64,000 bases of DNA from Atrichornis clamosus (lineage: Eukaryota; Chordata; Aves; Passeriformes; Menuridae), in assembly GCA_013400975.1 (NCBI GenBank), contig WBMZ01009024.1, positions 146,463 to 210,462 on the forward strand, in the 5' to 3' direction. Every line of letters starts with the position of its first letter. Position 1 is the first letter of the stretch. A program made the position numbers and the translations under genes. The notes beneath the pieces were generated by a model. It was given only the letters and a program-made list of their open reading frames with translations, was not told the origin of the DNA and did not search any database. This document shows, one piece after another, positions 29,001 to 41,000 of the stretch.

Positions 29001-32000
29001 TTTCAATTTCATATCTTTGTTCTCAATAGTATAGTGTTCCAAAAAACCCCAAACAGTACAGTGCATGCTTTGTCCTCACTGCATCTACAGGTTTGATACA
29101 TGAAAAGGATATATAAAATTACTTACTGAACACATCTCCTCGGGGTTTCTGAGGATCTGGTTGGATCCTGTTGTCATCTATGATTCCTTGGGAAGATGTA
29201 GTTTCAGTGGGAACACGTGAAGGCTCTTCAGTTGTTATCAGAGGAGTGCTTTGTGGCGGTAGCGTAGGTGTAACCGTTGTAGGCTGAGGTGGTGTTGGAG
29301 GTGGAGGCTTTGCCACTGGTGTCATCACTGGCCTTGTTGTCACTGGCACGTATCTCGTGGTTGGCTTTGGTGTCGGCCGAGTCGTTGTCCTGGGTGTAGG
29401 TCGAGGAGTTGGCCTGGGTGTCAGCTGAGGAGTTGGCCTGGGTGTCGGCCGAGGAGTTGGCCTGGGTGTCAGCCGAGTTGTCGGCCCGGGTGTCGGCCTT
29501 GTTGTCGGCCCGGGTGTCGGCCGAGCCGTCGGCCTGGTCATTGGCCTTTCTGTAACAAAAGCAGGTACATACAGTGGTCTGAGGGGTTGTGCCTCCAACA
29601 TCAAGAATCGTACCCATTATACCACTGCCTCCCTTGGGAGAATGCAGTTGCCCTTGAATATGTGATATGGACCAGCTGGTTCAATCATAACAATAGGAGT
29701 AACTGCAAAGAGAATCAAAATGGGACCAAAATGAACATCTCAGCCTCTCACTCCAGAAACTTAAACATCTGTTTCATTAGGACACAGAGAGACTTTGATG
29801 AAATAACTTTTCTTACTTTGAAGGTTTCTACTAGTTGGAAACATATTTTGGCATCAGCACTGCTAAATTATCACATCCCTTTAGGTTGTACTTAGCATTG
29901 CAACAGTTTAGAGATAATGTAGAATGACTGAAGGCCAAGAGACTTCCATTCCACCTCCTCCCAAGCACCAAGTCTCTTTCAGAGCTGGCAAAACTTACCC
30001 AAAAGCACTGCTGGTTAAAAAAAGCATAGGCGGGAAGCCATGTGTAAAGCAGCCCTCTAAACTGGACAAGTTCATCATCAGGAGTGGAAGCAAGTTTAGT
30101 AAGACCCCAGTGTTACAACCATTTTGGTCACAGATGAGCAGATACCTTTGGCTTAAGAGAGTTCTTTCAGACCTCTCCTAAACTTTTCTCCATGTCAATA
30201 AGCAGTCATCATTTCAGAGACTGAACCTAAACCAGCCTTCATTTAGATCTTCACCTTTGCTAAACACCAGGAAACTAAGTAAATGACATTTTTTCAACCT
30301 TCACAAAAATGAGGTGGTGGACTGAGCACCACCTACACCACAGTGACAGTGCCCACAGTACCGTCTCCTCCAATGTTTCATAAAGAAAGGACAAATTTTA
30401 ACTTGGTTTCACAAGGAGAGTTTCTGCAGACATGAAGCACAAGAACATCTGTTTTGTTACTTATATTTTCCATTTGTTAATAAGCCTTTTATATCTCACT
30501 AGAGATCTTAAAAGGCTCACTAAGAACTCTAGTCACATATTTTGTGTACAAGTGTTTCAAGTGTAATGCAGAGTTATAACGAAGAACTACTGTTGGTTAA
30601 ACAATGAATTGTTTGATGATAACAGGTAAAAAGGTTTTCCCTCTGGCCACTTGTTTATTACTATCCCTTTGTATACCCTACAGTTTTTACACTATAATAT
30701 ATTAAAATATAAAAGGCACCTTAAAATGCCAGGAATACACGTGAAATGTGTCCACATATAATTGCAAGCACTCAGGTTGTGAAAGATCACCTTTTACCGT
30801 GACAGCTACAGCCAAAGGAGAAACACGGTACTGCTCTTTAATTAAAGAGGGCAGTGAGTGACCAAAGATCAGATCCCACAAAGGAACACAGGGTCCTCAA
30901 AGAGACCCAGCAGATGTCATAGGGCTGCACCGCCCCATGGACATCAAAAGTGGGGGAGGCTTCAACCGTCTATCCTGTACCAAGGGGAATGGCTGCTTCT
31001 CCCAAGAGAAAGGTGACCAAGAGAATTTTTTAACAGCAAATCCTTCCAGAGAAATCCTCCCTCTCGGCTCTGCTCACATCTGGGAAGCAGCAGGGAGTAG
31101 AAGGGGTGAGCTGCTGAAATGGGCCAGTTGTGGAGTGTACATAACAACAGGGTATGAGTAATATGCACCTTTGATCAGACCTACCCTGCTTACTCAGTTG
31201 TTCTCATCCTGAAGCAATCTCTAGAATCAAGCTGTGAATAGGGAGAGGTGAATTTCTTTCTAATTATGAAAATGTCTCAGGGAAAGATATTTTTACCAAA
31301 GCATGCTAAGACCTAGAAAACTCCAGTTACACTCCCTGGCCCCTTATTTAGTATTAGAAATAGAAACTGAGTCTGATAGTGCTGTACCTTAAAGTTTACA
31401 AAATGGGACACATTAGATTTCAGAATATTTTAAAAGGAGTATTACATACGTATGCAATTTGTTCCATTGTCTCTGTACCCTTCTTTGCATTTGCATTTGT
31501 AGGATCCTGGAGTATTGTAACAGTGTGAAAAACTACCACACTGATGGTGGCCAAGGGAACATTCATCTATATCTGCAACAGAAATTTACATTAAAAAATC
31601 ATTTGCTTCAAAGGAACTTGATTTTCTGCTTATCCCTGCAAAAAACACAAACATAATTATGATTCTGATTCTTTAAAAATAAATAATAAAACTGAATTGC
31701 CAGTGGGAAGATGGCCTCAAATCAATGTGGTGATACAAATGTTAGGGTAAATGGGACTATTGGGCAACTTTGGGATTGCTCAGCTCATACCTTTGCAGTA
31801 GCTTCAGGCGTGCCAGGGGTAGATTGCAGTTGAGATCATTAAGATCACAATTTTAATAACCACTTCTTACAGGTGACAGAATAAGAAAAAAAACCCCAAC
31901 CCTGAGTGTAGGAATATACATGTTCTTAATCACACAGATATTAAACTGGTTTTTCTCCATAAAATGCTTTCTGCATTATATATCTGTATAGATGTTTTTA

Positions 32001-35000
32001 CATCAAGTAGAACTGCTTGAAACCTTTTATATGGCATTTCCACATTTGTTGTCAGTGATGCAAGAAAAAAATCTCCAAATCCCAATGCCCTGCACAGAAA
32101 TTTCTCTGAAAAAACCCATACTTAAACAAACATAAAGCAATGCCTCATTATCTCCACATGATCCTTTTTTCAGTGAAAGAATCATAACCAGTTGAGACCC
32201 TGTGAATCTAGGGCAGTGGGATCTGGGAACAATATCTTTGTTGAAGGGCATGTATCAGCTGCATTCCAGTCTCATGTCCAGACAAAAACAGGTTATTTCC
32301 CAACTCCTGTCTTTTCTCCACCTGTCTTCAGGGAAACGAAAGTTGGGCAGTCTGGGTTGGGAGGAGCTGGAGTTTGCACATTTTGTTATCTTGGATCTTG
32401 GGGCATGCTGTGGAGCACACCAGTGTTACAGCTCAGACATAGCCTAAATTCATAAACTGCTCCAAGTCTACAACTGCTTGTGCACAGTGAACTCTGCAGG
32501 AAAAAAGGCTCTGGAAAGGAATTCCTGGGGTTATCAGCCCTGCTTTCCCACTAGCACCCACACAAGCACCAGTTACAAGAATGTGGGCCAAATATACGCT
32601 TTCTCTTTTACAGTCTATTTCTATAATCCACCCTTTCTTAAAATGCTGATGCAGTGTAAAACAACCTGCTTCAACATTTCAGCCACAACAAATAAACATC
32701 CCTCTTTAAATCATTAATTTCATTTTAGAATATGCAGCTCTATTACATACACATGAGAAATAGCTTTTTATTACCATGGCATTGGTATTTGCCTCCAATG
32801 TAGATCAAATCAAAGCCTTGATGACACCTGCAGATGTAGCTTCCAAAAGTATTGACACAATGCCTAAATCGTGGACAGATAACTCTCCCTGTAGCACATT
32901 CATCAATATCTGTGGAAACAAAGGAACTGTATTATTCTTAATAGCAGTTAAAATGCAATGTGTGCTATCTAAATGAAACTGGTGTCACATAATGGAAAGC
33001 TAAAGAATAGCCAAAGTGTATTTTATAAGGTCCCTGTGTCAGTCAGCAGTAATACCTGAGCACTTCTTCTGGCTGTGCCATCTCAGTTCAAGTTTGGTCA
33101 CATGCCCTAATTTTTATGCCTCCTCTGCCAGGAGCCTTTTCAAACACTGCTGTGAGTGACAAGAGATGCACTGGCATAACAAGCACTGTTACTGAATTTG
33201 GAATGCTTCCTATATGGTCTTGCCATCCTGGTACCTTTCCCCTTGGAGAGGAGACCTTCTCTAATTCCCTATAGAACGCATGCCAACTTCCTCAAGGCCT
33301 CAAAACACTCATCCTTAAGACTAACAGTGTTTGCCTGAAGAAAATCTATTTCATGTTATTTGTATAATTTTCTTTTGTCCCACTAAGCCCTGCCTGATTA
33401 TAAAGACAACACCTGGATGTATAGGCAAGGAATAATAATTAAAACTATACCAGTAAATATTTTTCTGAAACATGCCTGAAATATTGTTCCTGCAGCACAA
33501 GTCATACATGCACATTCAAAGTACATCACTCTGCAGTAGGGCCTGGTTTGTTTTTTTAAAAATTTCAGGTGTCCTTAATCCATGACCTGCTCTTTTAGTC
33601 TAGCAGGATATCTTCCTCTGTTCGTGACTTGCTCTAAACAGAGAGTTCAAGCTAATGCAGTATTTCTGTCTCCCCTACAAGTTAGTTGCCACAGGCCAAA
33701 TGCTTTTTGAGTACCTGCTCTTTGCAATCTCTTACATTGTACAGTGCCTGCACTGCAGCTGAGCCCTCTTTCACAGAGAAGCTGGTTACCTAAGTGACTT
33801 TAAAATACCTCTGAGGTGCTGAGATACATGGCTCCCATTTGCCCTTCCAGGGGCTCCCAGCAGGACCTGAAGCAGTGCTTCAGCAGGCAACATGCAGGCA
33901 AGGACAGAGGAGTGGGAAGACACAGGTGATGCTCAGTAAACGTCTGATGCCCCTCCTCTCCCAGAAGCTGCTGTTCTTCACGCTGACTAACGAGACAGGC
34001 AGATGCCCAGGGAGCAGCCGATGCTCACCCACTGCTGCTTTCCCTGCCTGGGAAACTCTCAAGACGAGGTCAGGCTGACACACTAAAGCTGCTGGCACTG
34101 CCTCTCACTCTGCAGTCCTTGGACACTGAGCTGAAGCTGCCGAGTGCTTAAGCGCTAATTCTTCACTGAGGTAGAGACCTGCCGTGCTCGGCCGCTTCTG
34201 ACGCACGCAGCTCCTCACGTTTGCTGGTTATCTACAGGGCACAGTTTAAGCTTCGCTCTGCAGCTCTATCAGGCTCTTGATCTATAGGAAAGCAAGATTT
34301 TGCTCTCCACGCAGTTCTTTTCCCGAAAGGAGCACTTCAGCTGCAGATGTCAAGAGTGCAAAACAAAGCCGAGTGATTGATGCACTGCTGCTTGTGAAAG
34401 AGGCCGGAACAGGGCAGAGTCTCCTCCACTGCGCAGAAAAAATGTTACCACCAAGCTGCTGGTTAGTCAGGGCAGCTACCTGAGGTGGGGGAGATGGAGC
34501 TTCAAATTCTCTGAGCTGTGTTTCCCACAGTCAAAAGAAGTGACCTAAACTCATGAATTACTGGCCAGATGGGTTGACCCAGTAGCTCCTGCTGGCACTG
34601 TCCCACTCTGCATGAAGAATTACTGAGGACAGCAGGGATTCAACCCCTGAGCTCCCACACTTCTGGCCTGTCAGACTGCTCTCTCTTCATCAAGAGTGCT
34701 GCTGGAATTGTGTGGTAAAGGCCTGAATGAGAAAGAAAACAAGGCCAATACTGGGCACCTCTCCACATGCCTAAACCTTCCTATAAATCTGTCTCTTGAT
34801 TAGAATTTATTAGTAACATTTTAGGCTTTGAGTATATTACTGAGTTTTAGAAACTCTACCATGTCCTTTATTATAATTTAATTTACAGGTCACAATTTTC
34901 TACCCTTTATTAAAATATTATTTCAAGGCTGCAAGTTTCAGAGTCTTGATTACTATGAGTTAGTTGTGTTCTTTGTTGATATTGGTTGGGATTTTTTAAT

Positions 35001-38000
35001 CTTTAAACCACAACTTCAGAAAGTAATTCAATAAGAAAAAGATTAGCTACTAAATACACCTCATCATGGCATGGGTTATCATCTTTAAAACATAATACAT
35101 ATTCACATTTATTTGCATTTTTGCAAATTCATATAAGGCACGAAGTGTGGTAAATGATGAGAGCAGCATGGTGGTTGGCAGTTATATCTCCTAAAAATAC
35201 AGGACTGAACTGCTAACAAATACACTGTTGAAAACTGACACAAAAATAATGGGAAAATCTAACAGTCTTCCACTTGCATTTAATGAGGCACGTGGAATCT
35301 CATTACTGGGGGGAAAACCACTTTTTGATCAGTAGCTAGATGATGATACTCTGGTGCTCATGATTAGTTTTCTGCAGCTCTCAGACAGTACAGTGACTGT
35401 GGCTTCTTTCAAGTCAAATCACACCTGGACCAAAAGGTGTAGGGCTGTTTCCCTCTGCCTGCTGCAACACGCTGTGGTTCATATCCCTCCCTACGAAAAG
35501 CAGGGCATGGAGGGGTGATTTGTATTCTCATCTCAGCACCAGGGAGCTGCTCCAAAGGCAGGGAGACAGCAACTAGTGAGTGTGAAGGTCAGTGTCCACC
35601 AGACAAGGAGAATTACAGTCTTGCTTCTCTCTTGCTGTGAGTATGACCATATTACCAACTCAGGCACAAAATAACTATGAGACTGATTTAAAAACAGAAT
35701 GATTTTTAAGTTTACGATGCCATATTTTCAAGTTTCCAAATACACACACAAAAAAATAATTATAGTGAAAAATCATTATTTTCAGTCCACAAATAATTTC
35801 AGACTTTTTGAAGCTGAAATGTGTATATTGTTAATTTCATTAGAGGAAAATCCTAAACCAATAATATGGCAACCGATTGATTTTTTGATTCAAGTGTCAT
35901 TAATCAATTAATTAGCTGTTTAATCCACATTTTCCCTGAATATTTTGCTGAATTATTTTTCACTTTGTTGTCTTTTGGTTTACAGGATTTACCTTCGTAG
36001 CCAAATTGGTGGCTCTTTACTAATTGTCTGGAAGGAACATTTTAAACAAGAGAATGATTAGCAAGTGTTAAACTAAGAATAGAATAATGCCTAGAGGAAT
36101 TTCCATCTGTGCTAAAAATAAGCATTACATTCCCAGCTGTCTTTCAAACTCTCCTCAAACAACGATTTCACGAGCTGTAGCCAATGTACACTTCCATTTT
36201 CTCACCATAATCTACACTTCTATTTGTACTGCAGCATTATCCAGATCCTTGCTGGAGCAGAGAGCCTCTCCCATAGTGATGGACTTGTACACATGTGAGG
36301 AAAAAGCACAGCCCTAGTCCCAAGTTGCTTCAATTCTTTGAGGTATTTAGTACAACTCAAACTTGATAGTGAAATAACCCAAAAAGGGTGCATGTCACAA
36401 TCACCCACCAAAAAGGAGAGAACATTAAGTTATGGTGCAGGAAGAACAGACACCCGTTGCTGTAACCACTTTCTCTGTACTGTACAAGGCTGCTCTGAAA
36501 TTTTTGTGGAAATTTTAGAAATAGGTTACGAGGTCAACCTGATTAATGCACACCCAAATGAAATGTGGGTACACAGTTCTTTACCTTTCTGGGGGAAAAA
36601 GTGGTTTCTTTAAAACTACACTGAAGAACTGGAACAGCTTCATAGGACTGGTTTGAAGGCTATTCTTTGGCATTAAAGTACACTTTGTTTATTGCAAAGT
36701 ACGAAATTTGCCTAATAGAAAAATGCAGGCTAGGAGAATGTTCCAAGCATTTTTCCTAGCTAATTTCTCTACTTGGTATAACTTCTTTGAATTTGTACTT
36801 AAAATCACTCAGCTCACTATGGCATGGCACAAGTACCTCCCAAAGATCTGTCTGCCGTAATGTTCATAAAGGGATTAATCACAACTTAATCCCTTCAGCA
36901 TGTAACAAAGGGGTTTTTTTCTCCTGCTCTTTCCATTCTTTTCCATATACAGATGTGCCAATCATGCACTTCAGAAAGCATGACTGAGTGCAGAGTCTGC
37001 TCTTCACATCAGAAGATCTAGAGTCTGTCCCTTTCTCTGCCAACAAGTTCTTGGTCAGGCACTTGGAGAACCACCTTTCCTGTGGACAGCCAAGATACCC
37101 AAATGGATGATTAGGACACCTCTATTTTCTTACATTCTTTCAGTGCAAGTGTTGCTACTGGTTATGAAACTGTAGCACTTCATAGAATATAAATAATAAA
37201 ATCACTGGAGCAACATACCCACTTGGGATGTATAGTTAATGACTAATGAAGTCACACGTCACACTGTTCTTCAGACCACAGCAGAGTCTGATTAACCATA
37301 AGCACCTTTTCCATGTTCACAAACGTGGGAACAAAGCATTTAACTTTTATACACTCTGAATTCCTGAGTTTATTTTAACCAGGAGTTTTCACAGTATGGA
37401 AGAAAGACAGCAGATTCAATCCCACTCATACTGTGAGCATGCACAGAACTTCACCTTGTCCCACTGTAATCTCAATGATTTTTACAAATGTTCAGTGCAG
37501 TACATCTGATAAACTCTCTTGAACTGCATTCAGTGTCAAGATAGAAACATTTTGGAGGGAAAAAAAAAAGAAATCCACATTTGGTCACTTACCTACGCAA
37601 GTCCGGCCATCAGGCCCGAGCTGCAGCCCTGGCGACGGACAGCGGCAGCGCACTTCCCCTTTCAGGACGTCACAGCCATACTGACAGTTTGCCATCAGGC
37701 AAGAAAGGGCATCTGGGGAAAAACAATTGGACGTATTTAGGTAAGGGCTCTGATCAGTACTAGAAGATGACTGAAAAATTCGGAGAATTAAGATGTCACA
37801 TAATTATGATAAAAGTGGACAAATGCTTGTTGAATTTGGCAGGTATCCTTCAAAAAGCAAACGCATCTGCTAGTAAAATTTTTCTTTCCACAAACTACGT
37901 CTCTTAAAAAAAAAAAAAAAGAGAGAGAGAAAACCACCACAATTGTAGTAAGTTGTGTTATAGAATGCAGTCCCCAATGAGGAATATAAAGCCCCATATG

Positions 38001-41000
38001 TACCACAGACTCTCCTGGACAGTACTGCCATTTTAAAATAGGAGCATCTCTAATTAAAGGTAATTTCCCTCCCCTTCCCTCTGTCCAGACATTCAAAATA
38101 ACTATTTTTATGGGAGCAAGTAGGAACCTGATCTCCAGAGAGATGGCAATACTCTTTTTATACCAGTCAAACAACCAACATCTGCAGCATTAAAGATTTT
38201 ACATTCATAAGGCCATAATGCAGCAGAGCTGCAGGTGTCTTGCTGCTATGAAAACTGCAAGCACTTGCCCTTGAAGGCCAATTAACAGTGATTTACAGCA
38301 CTGAAGAATGCTCTCGGGGAACCTTATAATAAAACTAATAAAATCAAAACAATTACTCTTGTTTTTTTCAGCATAATTTAATTAGAAAAAAGCTCATCTT
38401 TTGCAGCTGCCTAATTTCCAGGAAGATTAATCTTTTACTTCGGGATTTCATAGAAGTTTCCCAGGGAAACTCGAGCAGGGGTTTTGAGAAGCTAGAAAAA
38501 AGCAAGCACCAGGCCTGGCCGTACTTGAGCAGGTTCCATCTGGCATGAGCATGTAGCCGTTCAGGCAGTAGCACTTGTAGCTGCCGTAGGTATTCATACA
38601 GCGGTGTTTGCACGGCCGCGGCTTTAGTCCGCACTCATTCAGATCTGAAATGAAGGGCACAAGGGAAGAGGGTGGCAAAAGAAAACACACAGAGCAGGCG
38701 TGACAAAACTACTAGTTCAAGCTGCTGGAGAAAGAAGGAAAAATATGGCAATTAGCTTTTTATATGCGGTTCAGCTGACAGCAAGTGTCCAGAACGAAGT
38801 GCACGAAGAACTGCTCATCCCCTCTGCCAAGCTGCTTATTTTGCTTGGTTTCATATATATATTTTCAGAAATGACAGTATTAGTACTAGATGACGTGCCA
38901 ACCATTTCAGTAGGGAACACATAAGCTCAGGCTGCCCACATCTTGCCACTATTCATGTTGATGCCATGTCCAGGATCAGCCAGCCCTCTGGAGGACGAGG
39001 AGGAGAGAGAAAGCAAACATCACTCTGCAATCACTATCAGACATTCTGATAGCAATTCAGTGATTCACTATCATGCTTCAAAATTAGTTCCAGAGGAAGG
39101 TAGGAAAACTGATGCTAGCCTACTTTAAACAATCTCAAAGAGAAAATTTATTCTTTACCATCTAGAAAATACTGAAAAAAAGGTATCTGACGTCAGTTAT
39201 ATTTGTCAAGGACTATCCATGAAGGCTAGTAATTCAGGTTTACAATTTAACACAGAATTCATGACTTAAACCAAAAATATGCAGCCTACAATTTCAACAT
39301 TAGTAGACAGGCCTTCAAATGAGAAGTAAAGATGGAGTGATTTCCTTCAGAATTCTCTTCCAAGAATATGTGTTGATTTTATCTGAGTAAACCAGAATAA
39401 TTTGTTACTTAGTTATTTTTATAGTGATGAACAAATATGACAACCAAAGTGAAAATAATAAATCTATTCACAAATCCAGCCTTAAGTACTGAAAAAAACT
39501 GAGTAACCAACCCTCACCTCTAATATTGCACAAGAGTATCTGGAGGTCTGCCACTGACTGAGAGCTGCCATTATTTACAGAACTTTTCAAAGAGCTGTCT
39601 CCCACTACTAAGCACTACCTCATCAAGCATCACTCCCTAATCCATGTAGCAGAAAAGGAAGCCTTGAGGCTCCTACCATAAGGTAGACACACACACACAC
39701 AGTAGCCACTTCATAAAATGCCAGCTGAGGAGATGACAGATGCCTTCTGTGGACTAGAGGTGAAAGCTCAGGGTTAAGATGTTGAACTAGAAAAATAAAT
39801 ACACTTGGTTAGAATGAAGTCAGTAATTCACTGATTGTTTTTAGGACTAAAGCAGAAAATTTAACTGGGTCTATGCAATAAATGGAGTGAGAAAAGTCAC
39901 CTTCTCTGTGGATGCGAAGTAAGGGAAACCGATGCTTCTAGACAACTACACCTGGAATTTTTCAAGTACCTAGTGTTTGGATTGTAAATGCATCCTGAAA
40001 CACTTGGTTTTCTTCATCTTACTCTTTTCAGGCAAAAGTATTTTTAAATGGCATTTCTAAAACTGATAAATACTTTCCCTTTCATTTTGAATGATAAAAT
40101 GAAGAGCCATCAGGAGAAAAACATATGTATCAGACTACAACTCACTGATGTAATCCAAACTCAGCCTCAAGGATGTTGCCTGTTATGTCACTGCTGTTCC
40201 TGAGAGCTCCTAACAGTTTTTATATGTATCATAAAATCTGGTGTCTTCTGACCTACTTTGTTTCCATCTTCACGGGGTCGAGGAACAGCAAGCATCATGC
40301 AGACAGGTATTTGCCCCTCCCCACAACCCTTCCCATAACTGATGCGTATGACCTATTTTACTTCATTTTCCAAGGCCTCAGGGAGAGCAGCATGTTTAAG
40401 GATAAGAACACTTCCTGCTCCCCTCTTCCACAAGAGGGTAGCGGTAAGGGATATCATTTTCCCTTTCTTCCTGTGGAAGGCTGAACAAGATGTTTCCAGG
40501 AAACCTGAACAGGAATATTTGCTCCTCAAGCAGTGAGGAAGATCAAGTGGGCAATAAGCAGGACTTCAGTGAGGAAAGGTTGCCAAAATAAGGGCTGGAC
40601 CTGTGCAAGATAAACAAGGAGTGATAACTATCTCTGCAGTCTTCCTGTGGATCACGTGCTGCAGATCTCCCTTTTCAGCTCTCACTCTCAGGAGCTGGAG
40701 AACGTTTCGGCAGTTGCAAGGAGAACATCCTTCTCACAACAGGCACCAATGCCACACTCACAAGAATGTACCTGCTAGGTTTGAGACAAACAGCTGGAGA
40801 AGAAAGTACATTTTCTCCTGTGAAAGCAGGATCTTCTGCTAGGAATTGTGACTACAGGTATGTTCCCTACGTCAAATGGAAATGCAGCAGATGATTATGC
40901 TAGAGGGGAAGGACAAATTTTCATCAGGGAAACCTTTGTGTAAAAAAAGCTCTACATAAAATTTTCAATAATAAGCAGATGAAAGTTCACGTTGTGAAAG

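Larger units (their letters stand above)
20016..29126 (-). other. NPNT: NPNT intron 8
   Basis: 9.1 kb between the linker exon and the alternative-type exon 9. It contains the 69-bp minisatellite and the N-flanking duplication. No other exon was recognised. Confidence 0.85.

Noticed and set aside
29228..29617. 129-codon frame with [12 protein letters not shown] repeats overlapping exon 8
   Set aside because: It is the wrong frame of the linker array. The frame ending in PRGDVF and matching flanking exon phases is the real one. Only its first residues (MGTILDVGG) are of interest, as evidence of the frameshift.
29127..29702. NPNT as a whole being a pseudogene because of the exon 8 stop
   Set aside because: Eleven other exons have intact frames, conserved splice sites and conserved cysteines, and an in-phase acceptor can bypass the stop.
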